A stretch of 64,000 nucleotides of DNA from Isoetes taiwanensis (lineage: Eukaryota > Streptophyta > Lycopodiopsida > Isoetales > Isoetaceae): assembly GCA_021234155.1 (NCBI GenBank), contig JAJEKV010000041.1, positions 3,276,829 to 3,340,828 on the forward strand, read 5' to 3'. Below the pieces are notes generated by a model, which was given only the letters and a program-made list of their open reading frames with translations, was not told where the DNA came from and made no database searches. Numbering within the stretch: position 1 is the first letter of the stretch; the number at the start of each line of letters is the position of its first letter. This document shows positions 45,896 through 56,508 of the stretch, piece by piece. The translations under genes and the position numbers were made by a program.

Positions 45896-47923
45896 ATGTT
45901 GCTTTTCATATGTCTTGTCCTACCTCTAATTGAACATCGCCCGACAATGGACCACAAGCAGGGTTGTTCCCATTCACAAGGCGGGCGACCCACACTGTCC
46001 GGCCAATTACCGGACGATCATGGTCAGTTCAGTATTTGCCAAACTGTTGGCTGGCATTCTCGAGCAGCAGTTGACCCGCTGGGCAGAGGCAGCAGATGTG
46101 CGAGCCCTCACACAGGCAGGCTTTAGACCCCGCCACTCAACGATTGACCATATCTTTACACCGCGCATCGATTGAAGACAAACCGGAATCATCGGCGGAG
46201 ACTTGTATTGCTTTGTGGACTTCGCGAAGGCTTTTGATACGGTTCCCCGAAAAGGCGTAGGCTAGGATCTGCGTCAACGGGGCTCCCGCCGCTGTCGCGT
46301 AATGCCATATACTGAGGTTGTATGAGAGTTGTTTTGGCGGGGATCGTACCGACGGGCCGAGCATTCATCGATGAGGTATCGGTCCGGCGGTTGTTGCCCC
46401 TCTCGCCAACACTTTTTGGCCTCTACATTGATCGGTTAGAGCCACGCTTCGAGCATGGGGATGGCATACGGCTTTTGCATCGGGTCATCCGCCCGGCTCA
46501 TCTATCTTGCGGGCGATGTTGGCCTTCCGCCCACACCCCCTGCAGGCTATGCGGTCTCACCTGGCGCCCTAGACACATTTTGTCGCTACTCTGACATGCG
46601 CGTCAATCTGCCAAGACCAGGGTGGTTCTCATATCCTCTTCACGTCACCCCATGCCTCCTGCACTCACATATCGGGGACAGCCTGTGGACGTCACGCCCA
46701 CCTACAAGTACCTAGGGGTGGAGTTCCCCTCCTCGCTCTGCTGGGAGGCGTCTATCCGCTATGGGTGACAAAGGGCCGAAAGCGCTTTATGCCATGCGAA
46801 CAACAGTCCACCGTGCGAGCTCTATGATTGGGGCCATCACACATCTGTTCGCACCGGTCGAACCCGTCCTTACATGCGACGGGTCGAGGTTTGGGGCCCT
46901 GGGCGCTTTGGCGACACGAATGACTTGGAGCAGTCGCGCGAAGGCATTTTTGGCACGGGCGGGTGAAACCTTCCCCCCATCGGTTCTGGCTGCCGGGGAA
47001 ACTGGATTCTTGCCGCTTCAAATGGGCCCTTTGATAGACACATCGCCTATTTTCGTAAAGTGGTTACTATGGGTGATGCTCGGCTCCCGACTGGGCTTAC
47101 ACCGTGGGCCATAGGTCCGCAATGCTTAGGGCCTGTTGGAGGGGTAAGAGAGATCAGTGGTTCGCCAGATGGAATGTGCAGGAGCACAGATGCGTGCAGG
47201 TGGGCACAGCGGCCGATCGTGACAGCCTGCGGGAGTACCTAGACGCTTGTTTCCTTGGCAAGCTCTGGGACCCCGGCGCTCTAGAGCACGTCAAAATGGC
47301 CCATTACAAGGAGCACATCAACCCCGTGTTAGCCCGGGGCCCACGATCTACCTGCGTTCCCAAATTGCCCCCGAAAAAGCGCCGACTCATTGCCTCCATT
47401 CGCATCGGGTGCCCACCATCTTCGCATCGAGTCCGGGCGTGGATTGGGAGCCCCCCGGGACAGCTCTGTCGGTCTTTGTCAAACGGGTACCATTGAGGAT
47501 GAGTCTCACACTTTCCGAGTTGCCCGGCGTCAGGTTAGATCCGGGCGGATCACGCCTCCTTTAGTACGCGGTAGGACTTGCCCTTTGCATTTGCCGATGA
47601 ACACACCGCCAAGATCGTGCCACCGGGTCGTACATTCAGGAGGTACTAGACCTGCGAGGTCACCTTTGCCCCCTTTTTCCGCCCGTGATTAGGCACTACA
47701 GGTGTGGTGCATGACTGTATATATTTGGGTGTTTCTGCATTTTATATGTTAGGACAGTTTGTCAGCAGGCTGATTGCTGCCACGGTTTTTCCCTCGAAAA
47801 CCCTTCGGGGCGGGGGTTTTTTAATCCGGGCAGTAATTCACTTGCTATGTTTTTGTATTGGGTCCCATAGACCGATTGGTCTCCGTGGACGATAAAAGAA
47901 CCTTCCTTCCTTCCTTCCTTCCT
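45896..47923 (+). mobile_element. LINE copy D, GC-rich, decayed
   Basis: RT blocks in order: SRVVPIHKAGDPHCPANYRT, AGFRPRHSTIDHIF, YCFVDFAKAFDTVPRKG (motif A, about 46210-46258), LSPTLFGLYIDRLEPRFE (about 46404-46450), KMAHYKEHINPVLARG and RRLIASIRIGCPPSSHR (about 47290-47430). A zinc-finger relic EDESHTF follows. The frame is broken many times and the YADD motif was not found intact. It is the same family as copies A-C (shared YKEHINP, LRLSSHHLG-type block) but far more GC-rich than its surroundings. It ends in a short (CCTT)n tail. Confidence 0.8.
47901..47923 (+). repeat. (CCTT)5-6 tail
   Basis: CCTT tetranucleotide run at the 3' end of LINE copy D, after GATAAAAGAA. Confidence 0.9.
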
Positions 47924-48380
47924 ATTCCTGGTTGTCTATTTAACTTTGACCAGCAATATTGTCGCATTGTCATATAGTCATGTACATCGCCTGCCTAAAG
48001 TGTAGCTTGAGCTTTTGGATTTAAGGACAATAATGAAGCATTAGATATAGTCTGAAGGTATTGGGTAGAACCTTTGTGAAACATATATGTTGGAATTGTT
48101 GGGACATCTTTTATACCTACCAATTCATACCTATTATGTACCTCCTTCTATTCTACAATTCTTTTTTAGCTAGTAAATAGTTTTGCTTGATTAGCCATGA
48201 ATTACGATTACCTTTATTTATATCATTAGTAAATACCATGGCTCGATACTTGCATATAGATTCAGGTGGTTGACATCCTTCTATTGTGGATCATCTCTAT
48301 TTTCCTTCAGGTGGGCGAAGTTGGTTAAAGGATCAGAGCGCTCATCATTCCCTTTGGCAAACTGTCAACACAACACAACT

Positions 48381-48804
48381 ACCAACACACAACTACCATT
48401 AATATTATTAACACAAACCATTATTTAAATTAAAATCCCCCTTGAACCCCCTTTGGTTTGGGTGCATATTCACACGGGGGGTTACTTCGGGCAACGAGAG
48501 CTGTCGGATGGGCATATTTGCCCTTTATTCCAAGATCTGGACCGTACATAGCGATCCTCGTTTGTGGGGTATGCATGTACAAGTTTTTATATACTGTATA
48601 TTAAGGTTTGCAAAATACTATAAGGTTTGAGGGAATGTACTTAATGGTGTTAATTTTATACACGTATTGAAAATATATTTTTGGGGCTCTCACGCCCTCG
48701 TAACCCCCCGTGTGAATATGCATCCAAACCAAAGGGGGTTCAAGGGGGATTTTAATTTAAATAATGGTTTGTGTTAATAATATTAATGGTAGTTGTGTGT
48801 TGGT
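48381..48804. mobile_element. Foldback MITE with about 105-bp inverted repeats
   Basis: The left arm (48381-48486) begins ACCAACACACAACTACCATT and ends CACGGGGGGTTAC. The right arm (48700-48804) is its near-perfect reverse complement. The interior is about 210 bp without coding potential. No clear target duplication was seen, so the superfamily is open. Confidence 0.9.
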
Positions 48805-49684
48805 TATTATATTAAAAAAAAAATTGGGCCCTTCGGGCCCTAACAAAAGCAAACGTAGATAAATTTTAAGGGCCTAAATCGTTAAACAACCTACTCGTAT
48901 GAACAGCAGTTTAGTGAAACTAATGGCAACGACATTTGCCATTACTTATTACTTGGGGCTTGTGCTTTTAGTCCCAATTTGCTAGATGAACATAATAGAA
49001 AATATCTGTAACGATATAGTAGATATATTCAAACGTATGTTTATTTAGGAATTTGAAATAGAAAATATAGTAAAAGTAGTTATATGCTCCAATAAGGCCA
49101 AAAGATAAGATAAGATAAGATAAGCATCTTTGCACAATCACACTATGGATTTGACTCATGGAGGCATTAACAGAACTTGAAATCTTCTTTCTATTATCAA
49201 AAGAATATGTATCCAAATTAATGAGAATAGATGTGTAACTACTTGAAAGAAATGTATAGTTCTCCATTGTTTGATGAAGAATTGATGTACATGTATGCAA
49301 AATTCCATGGCAACATGGCAACTGGGCTTTCTCCTTTTTTCTTATATATCCTACAAAATAGCACAAGTGTACATTTAGAACAGATCATTAATAAAAGCAC
49401 AAAGACCACTTGCTTAACAACAACTCAAAGCGGAGTTGTTGACCAAAGCATTTGTCCATGATAGAAGAGCTGGCTCTCAAATGCAAACAACCATGAGCTA
49501 ACCCAGAAACTTCCCTTTTCTTTATATACAACTAAAATATTTACCTTCATATGCACAAGCATATTTGTCGATAAAATCTGCATTGAATATAACAACAGCA
49601 GCGAACGTTATAGGAAAAATGCACATCTATACCATTACTTCATTTACCTAAAACAAATGCCAAGCATTCTATACCACATAATAT
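48805..49684. other. No gene recognised
   Basis: AT-rich. It contains a 15-bp palindrome GGGCCCTTCGGGCCC (48827-48841) and a short AAGAT pentamer run near 49103-49122. Confidence 0.5.
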
Positions 49685-50692
49685 CTACATGACGTCTTTG
49701 TTCCACGAACCAAATCAACTCCAATAGCAGCCATACTTTGCAAGCCAGTCAACGTCCTGAATTGCACCAGAGTTGAGGTAAATTCCCTAGAAAGCTTAAA
49801 GGCGCATTTGCAAATTACACAGAGATAATCACTCACTTGTATGTTTCAGCATGAATGTCAGCAAAGTATGTCTCAACCAAAAGCTTCACACCACTCAGTT
49901 CAGTGGCAAGATAACCATAAGCCTTCTCAAAGGCTTGCAATTTAGACGCTTCAAGGTGAAGCACAAGTGCAGGTTCATCAAATTGAATCCATTTTGCACC
50001 TGCTGCTTTCAGCTCACCTATGACTTCCCTCCACATATAAGGCCAGCTTAAATAACCTGAAACAATAAGAACTACTATCTAGGATAACAGCTTTAAGATT
50101 ACCCATAGACTTGCAGCAAGGAGTCAAGCAGAGAAAGAAGATCAAATCATTTACCCACAACCTTTGCTGGCTTTGCAAATAACAGATACATGCAACAATA
50201 ACAGGAACAGTCTCAATACCAAGCTGTAATAAAATGATCTAAATAAGCACATGATACACATGCACGCAGGAAAGGAATGCTTGCATCTTAAATTATTAAG
50301 CCACCTGCTTAGCTTCCTTGTATTCTTGAACAACTTTACGAGAGGAAAGGGTGAACTTCACATCTGGGCCCAGCTCTGGAACAATGTAGTGGCTGCAAAA
50401 TCAGTTAATCATTCAGAAACAAGGTTTTGAGTAAGCCTAGAAACAGCTGAGCTTTTGGGATATGTAACTTACTAGTTGGTGTATCAAGCACTTGGTCATA
50501 ATAGGAGAAGGTATCGCTTGGAATGTATGTGACGCCAGCATCAGACATCTGTTGCCATATGGATGCCCTCAAATGCTTGGCAGTCTTCTCCAGATCTTCA
50601 GCAGTAGTTTTCTTGTCCCAGAAAGACTCCAGGGCAAATTTCAACTCCCTCTTTGGTCCCATACGGGGATAACCAACCACATGAGATGCCAT
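49685..50692 (-). pseudogene. METE: Cobalamin-independent methionine synthase fragment, exon missing
   Basis: MetE makes methionine from homocysteine with 5-methyltetrahydrofolate. Exon 1 (50692-50473) is clean: [53 protein letters not shown], with donor GTAAGT. The expected next exon (LGAVPPRYG... to the conserved TKWFDTNY) is absent. Exon 50392-50305 ([27 protein letters not shown]) follows after 80 bases. Then 50223-50155 (LGIETVPVIV, then frameshifted), 50036-49837 ([36 protein letters not shown]) and 49756-49685 (TLTGLQSMAAIGVDLVRGTK). Splice sites are mostly intact. Only about the first third of a roughly 765-aa protein is present, so it is non-functional. Confidence 0.88.
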
Positions 50693-51156
50693 TTTGATAG
50701 TGCAGACCAACTAGGAAAAGAACAAAAACAGGGGTTAATGATGCTATGCAGACAATTACAATATTCTCAAATTCCAACCAGCATTTCTGTTTTCAGCAGC
50801 TTATCATTCCGACACCTTTGAAATTTTGAACGAAACATGTGGGAGGGCACGCTTGAAGCATGGAGTCTGCATTGGAGAGGTCAAGCAGATGGAAGGAATT
50901 CCTATGTCGCGGGAAATTGTGTATTGCCTTCTGCAACAATGTATAGATTGCAAAGACTTGAATGCGGCAGGCGAGTGCAGTTCCTCATGGCCCATGCTGG
51001 CCTGGAGCCTTGGCAATGCTCTGGCAGATGGCATAGATCTGGGAGGTATGGCGTCCCCCAAGACATACCTTTCTGATATTCTTTTCAACGCCATTTCACA
51101 ACTTTCTCTTACCTTGTGAGCTGAATCTTACAACTATAGATTGACCCTTTAGGTTT

Positions 51157-51348
51157 CGTAAAGTTAGGGGGGAGGATATTTCCCCATATTACAAGCGTTC
51201 TTAAAACTTATAATCTGCTGTAGCTCGCTTCCTGTCCTCCGATGCCTGGCTTCATCTCCTCCGGTGCTGGCTGATAACGGAGTAATCAGAGTTGTGTGGC
51301 TACGATGGTGCCACGTGGCAGGAAATATCCTCCCCCTCTAACTTTACG
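51157..51348. mobile_element. Foldback MITE, about 190 bp
   Basis: Left arm CGTAAAGTTAGGGGGGAGGA (continuing TATTTCC, 51157-51183) and right arm GGAAATATCCTCCCCCTCTA (continuing ACTTTACG, 51321-51348) are inverted repeats with one indel. No coding capacity. Confidence 0.8.
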
Positions 51349-53048
51349 TTAGAAAATGTTACAGCCCCTTACGCGGTGCGGACCGAGCTCGCCCCTCGCC
51401 GCTCGCCCGAGTCCTTACCCCGTGGGGCCAGCGCTTAACATTATCTCTAACATAATGAGGAAATGGCCCTAAAAACGCCCGCCAAATAGGTTTCTTCGCA
51501 TCCGTATGCATCTCTTAAAGTTTGAATTGTCATATTTCCCCTTGCTTGAAGCACTTTCCTCGAAACCCGCAAAGAATCTGCAAAAACCCTGCATGCAAAT
51601 CCACTGCTTCAAATATGCTGCAAATCCGCTGCTTCAAATCCGATGTGCCGTGATGTCGGCCAACCCCAACAGTGGTTCATGGCCAAGCTTTAGGGCAAAG
51701 AATGCCCTAAAATGCTATCCACGAGGCTTGCATGTTCAGCCCCTAAAATAAAAAGAGGGCTTCTGTTGTGAGCCCTTGGATGTTGGACCATTGAAAAAAA
51801 AAAAAGCTAAATCAACGACTAAGAAATGGTGCACTCTAGATGTACGCATTAGTACATCTATTTGAATACGCCATGAAATCTTAGAAAAACCTTTGTGAAA
51901 AACGTACAAAAACACAAAGAAAACCCCCTGTTATTATGCTACATATTTGCACTAAGGTTTCTTACAACTATTGATGGGCAGGTTTGTTTGTTTTGTTGCA
52001 GATGCTTTTAAGTCTACTGAGGTTGGTGAATCCACCATAGATTTTTACAAGTTAAAAGACCTTTTTCAGCATAGCTTATTTTTTGTTGAGCCTCGTCTAC
52101 TTTGAGGAGGTATTTGCAACCTTTGCGCTAACGGTGGTTTGATACGTATGTGATCATTTGTTGTAGGCATTATGATATTGTAGTGCAATATGGTGTTGTC
52201 ATGCGTAGCCATTAAGAACAATGGAGTTTACCTTCTATGTGTCATTTCTTTTGCATCCTTCCTTCTTCTAAACTTTTTGCCATGCATCTCTCCTCTTTGC
52301 ATGGTCTTGCTTGTCCTACCAATTAGCCTAGCCTTGCCTTATTTTGTCTATTTAATTTTTTTTGCCAACCAGATCATCATTCTTTATTCTCTTCCAACCT
52401 TTTTGTGCCTCGACCTTTGTTTACTAGCAATAGTTCTGTGATGGTTGACTTTACCCATGAGGTGTGGCTATTTCTTTGATAATACTATCGTGATAACCAT
52501 TGTTTTATTTTATAGAGCTTACATTCCATACCTATGAGTATTCTTACCTTCCCATGCCTTTATAAAGTCATTACATATGCATTGTTATATCTCTTAGGCA
52601 TGTTTTTAATTTATCCATTTTGCTCTCTCCACCTCAGAGTGGTATTGTCTTACTTTCTGCCTCTTTGTCAGCATGTTTCTATTTATGGAGATGCCCACAA
52701 GGGCCATTTTGTCCAACTTTTCTATATACCTCTAGAAGTCACTTTTACCTTCGTTTTAAACGAATAGATGGTAGATGGACTTCTAGAGCTAGGTGACAAG
52801 TGTTCTAGATAGTTAGGAACTGCCAGACTCTCATCTATTTGTAGATCCGCATTTAGCTTTCTCGCTTCAGCGCTTCTGTGCGCATCTCCATTCTTTGTTC
52901 CTTAGCTCACTTCCCACCCGCCCTCCTTCCCTCATTTTGCCCCCCTTTTTTATTTTTTGCTGATACATAAATTATTCTCTCCAGTTATCCCATTTGACCT
53001 TGCTAGTATGACCTGCCTTGGTTATTGCTATAGTATAATGGTTTATAG
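51349..53048. other. No gene recognised; one GC-rich patch
   Basis: A GC-rich patch near 51360-51440 (GCGGTGCGGACCGAGCTCGC) stands out from the AT-rich surroundings, but no element could be delimited. Confidence 0.45.
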
Positions 53049-53096
53049 TACAAGAAATTTATCGCGTGGCCAAGGCCGTCGCGAACATTTCTTTTG
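53049..53096. repeat. CG-rich foldback sequence, copy 2
   Basis: TACAAGAAATTTATCGCG, then GGCCAAGGCC, then CGCGAACATTTCTTT. It is the reverse complement of 43011-43056 with one indel and one or two substitutions. It looks like a miniature element or a solitary terminus of a CACTA-type family. Confidence 0.85.
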
Positions 53097-53255
53097 TCCA
53101 ACTCTTCTCAAATATATTAAGCCGAAACGATCACAATTATGAACCTACGAAATTGAACTAAATGGATCTAAGCTTGGAAAACTCCATTTCCATATTTTGC
53201 AGAATAATGATAAACATGTGATACAAAAAACAAATACTATTGCCAAATACATCTT

Positions 53256-53387
53256 TTACATCTAAAGAGTTTGTTTTGTACTTATTTCCAATGTCTTATA
53301 TATGCCATTGTGTGGAAACATTTCATCTAAAGAGTTTGTTTTGTATTTATTTCCAATGTCTTATATATGGCATTGTGTGGAAACATT
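53256..53387. repeat. 66-bp tandem duplication
   Basis: Two nearly identical copies starting CATCTAAAGAGTTTGTTTTG and ending GTGTGGAAACATTT. Confidence 0.9.
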
Positions 53388-53869
53388 TCACCTGCACAAA
53401 GGGGCAAAACATTTTGTCTTCATACTGCATTTTCTAAGTGATGATCCAATTCCCTTATTCTTTCCAAGGAGGTTTCATTACTTGAGATTGCAGAAGTCCA
53501 CCAAATATATACTGAACTAAAGTTATTAACAGTGAACGCGGATCTAAAACGAGAATTATAGAGGCACAAATCACACAAAGGACCAAGTTCACAAATTTGC
53601 CCAGACTCTCATACCTCATGAACTCATCTGCATTTTCTTGCCTTCCAGACCCAAGGTGGTTTTCAATGTCACACAGACGTGACAAAATACGAATGGGTGA
53701 AAATGGATTCTGATGTGGGTTCTGAAAAGCTTCTTATATATGATTTCCAAGTTCGCAGATAAAGCACCAATCATTTCGTTTGCCTTTATACCAAGAAAGA
53801 AACCAGTATTGACATCCAAAGACATGATAACGACTTCGAATAGTTGAGACAAATACATTTCGGATATAC

Positions 53870-54744
53870 TTACACCCTTTCTAGAATAGCCTCAGCACTA
53901 GTTTTTCTTTCACATTTAGTCTGTGCTGGGCGTGTTCTGGGTCTCCGATTGACCATGCTGTAAGGTCTCTTTTTGGTGATGCCAATTTCGGGTCTAATGG
54001 AGTAAGGTTCATTCTCCACATCCTTCTCCTTCACCGCAACCACAAGAGTAGAAACTGGAATGTTATCAACGAGCACGAGGGCTATGGGCCATCTCACAAG
54101 GTCATGCAGTTGGGGCATTTACGCGCAGGGCACTGGCGGCAAATATAGAGATCTTTTCAGGCATTGGAAAAATGTTCATGATAGTAGCAGCTATCGAGCC
54201 TTCCCCTAACTTCACGTCAGACACAGCATGGTTTGGATCGGCAAAAACGATAACACCATAGGCATAAGCCATGTAGCAGCATTCATGCATGAGTGTGCAC
54301 GCCTTCTCAACTAACTCATCTCTAGAAAGCCCTTGCACATGATTCAGTCTCATTAGTGGCTAACCCCTCATTCCCTCTGTCCTGCCAGTCTATCCTTTTT
54401 ATCTGACCTGGTGGGGTGCAAGCTTCCTCATGTCTATCTAGTGGAGCAACAATGTCCTTCTTGTACCACAACACAAAAGTCCCCACAGCTTCACCCATTT
54501 TTTCTATTTCCAATTCGGGAATTGGTAGCGGTAACTGTCCATCCAGAACATTCACAATTGAAACGACAACCATACCCTCCGGGACAGTCGAATTGTGATG
54601 GCGCTCGAAATTGTGGACTCTTCCTTCTGCCACCTTTTTCCCCAGCAGATACAGCGGAATTACATCAGCCATCCTCCAAACAAGAGGTCGTGAATAGCGC
54701 GGCCGCGATCCTAGTGAGCAGAAAGCACTGTGATCATAAACCAC
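53870..54744 (-). pseudogene. CACTA-associated protein remnant (DUF8039-like)
   Basis: The frame 54744-54322 reads RMADVIPLYLLGKKVAEGRV, PEGMVVVSIVNVLDGQLPLP, IPELEIEKMGEAVGTFVLWY. This matches the pattern of the plant DUF8039-type domain found in En/Spm-associated proteins (GRVH, V(K)VSVDxVxDGDAxLPxP, GDAxGSFVxWPK). A second, weaker copy of the pattern may be in 54353-54102 (AYAYGVIVFADPNHAVSDVK, EGSIAATIMNIFPMP). A basic tail follows in 54118-53870. The frame changes between segments. Family assignment is by pattern only. Confidence 0.5.
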
Positions 54745-56480
54745 TACAAAAAATATGAACTGAAAAATAAGAAATGGTCACGACTTTCGCCACCGCGATC
54801 TTATCGAGCATGGGTAAGAACGCGGTCGCGCTATTTGCAAGCATTCACACTAGCTGTTTCAATAAGAACTCGTGCAAATCAAATTTCGAGGCTAGCTAGT
54901 GGGTTCAACTCAAAGTTATCGATATCTGGGAGTTCTTTGGTCAATAGCAAGTGTAGATGGTTGAAGGTATCGCGACCGCGATCTCGTGGAGCACCAAAGT
55001 TAAACGATTGACTTACAGAATAAGGCATTACTCCTACCTCACAGAATACGGTGTTTAGTGTCATAAAACGATTTTTAGTTTCATCCACATAGAGAAAGAA
55101 AGCATATACTTGAAACACGTTTACATTGTATAATAAACACACCCGAGTGCACGCAGTTTTGCTTAGAACATCCATTTTACATAGTTGCAACAAAGTATCG
55201 GGAGGTATCTTATCAATCCATGCAATACATAGTGAATGTTAGTGCGAGAGACTTCGGAGGTTGCGGTTATAATTGAAATTCGATTGCATTCTTGATACGT
55301 TTTTCACTTGATGAGGGATATGCATCGAGAATAGGCCTTTTACCTCGGAAGAAACCACGAATTCGATGCACGGTTGCAGAATTCGAGTGTGTGTAGTGGC
55401 GGATTGCAAGCGGATTATCGGCGCCCTCGTCGGCGCCTTCAATGGATGCGGAATTCTCGCAAATCCTTGCCCAAACTTGGCCCGGCTTAGGCGCGGCTCG
55501 GCGCCTCGAAGATCTTGCAAAACAATGAAATTTGAATTGGCTTTTCCCGCTTTCTCGAATTGGTTTGCTCTCGAATTCAAATTTTGCGATCATTTGTCCG
55601 TCCGTGAACCTGGATATTTTGGAGGCATTTATGGTGGATAAAGTGTCGTCCAAAATATGACCGAAATTGAACGCGGGCGTCCAAGTGGATAAAGACCTTT
55701 AAATGCGGGTTCGGGCCTTTCCGGACGGGTATATTCGCATGACCGCATTAATGTCGGGGAATAAATACGGCGGCGGCCCGGGGTAATTATTATCGCCGTC
55801 TGACGACGCCATTATGGGCGGCACGTTTTTCCACGCCGCCATCATGATGGGCGGGCATTTAATTTCAGCGGCGCGTTCTATAAATTGAAACTCAAAACAT
55901 TCAAAAACTAATTTCTACTCCGCGATTTCATTCAAATTTTAAGCGCCGACCTCCGGCTCCCCCACCCACTCCAAAAAACCCATATTTCAGATCTTGAACC
56001 CGGTAGCGCGCGATCCCATGGCACCTAAGGACTCCCTCAGAGAAGGTATTTTCTAACATTTCAGCTCAGCAAGATCGCGGCCGCGATCTTGCCTACTAGA
56101 ACTTCTATTGTTTTCATAAGTATAGATGCTCAGCAAGATCGCGGTCGCGGGTCTTGCTTGATAGGTTTTATAATTTCTAGATAGCGGTCTTCATTAATTG
56201 TAGCTGCTCATCAAGATCAGCGACATGTCTTGCTTGATTGGTTTTATAATTTCTAGATAGCGGTCTTCATAAGTGTAGCTGCTCATCAAGATCGCGCCCG
56301 TGATGCCGGTGAGCATAGATTTTCTTTATTGCGATGTTCATCAGTACTAGTGTAGTAGGTCATTAGTTTCGCGACAGCGATGTTTTCTTGCCGTGCTTAA
56401 GTGCTACACAAAGTCGCGGCCGCGATTGTGTGGAGTTCTATTTTAGCTGCTTGGCAGGATCGCGGTCGCGTTTCTCTCTG
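54690..56480. repeat. CG-rich palindrome array (ATCGCGGCCGCGAT family) next to a CACTA terminus
   Basis: A CACTACAAAAAATATG terminus begins at 54742. Palindromic words built on TCGCGGCCGCGA or TCGCGGTCGCGA occur near 54699, 54820, 54966, 56069-56092 (perfect 24 bp), 56133, 56411 and 56458. At 56118-56290 they sit in 76-bp tandem units sharing GGTTTTATAATTTCTAGATA. This is the layout of CACTA subterminal repeats. No matching right terminus was found in the window. Confidence 0.7.
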
Positions 56481-56508
56481 ATAGTTTAAACCTTTTATTG
56501 CACCACAT

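Noticed and set aside
51360-51440. GC-rich patch as an LTR start or tRNA-like sequence
   Set aside because: No direct repeat partner, primer site or cloverleaf could be drawn.
43011-53096. The two foldback copies as termini of one intact 10-kb transposon
   Set aside because: No CACTA edge or target duplication at the outer sides, and each copy is itself a complete palindrome; kept only as an open question.
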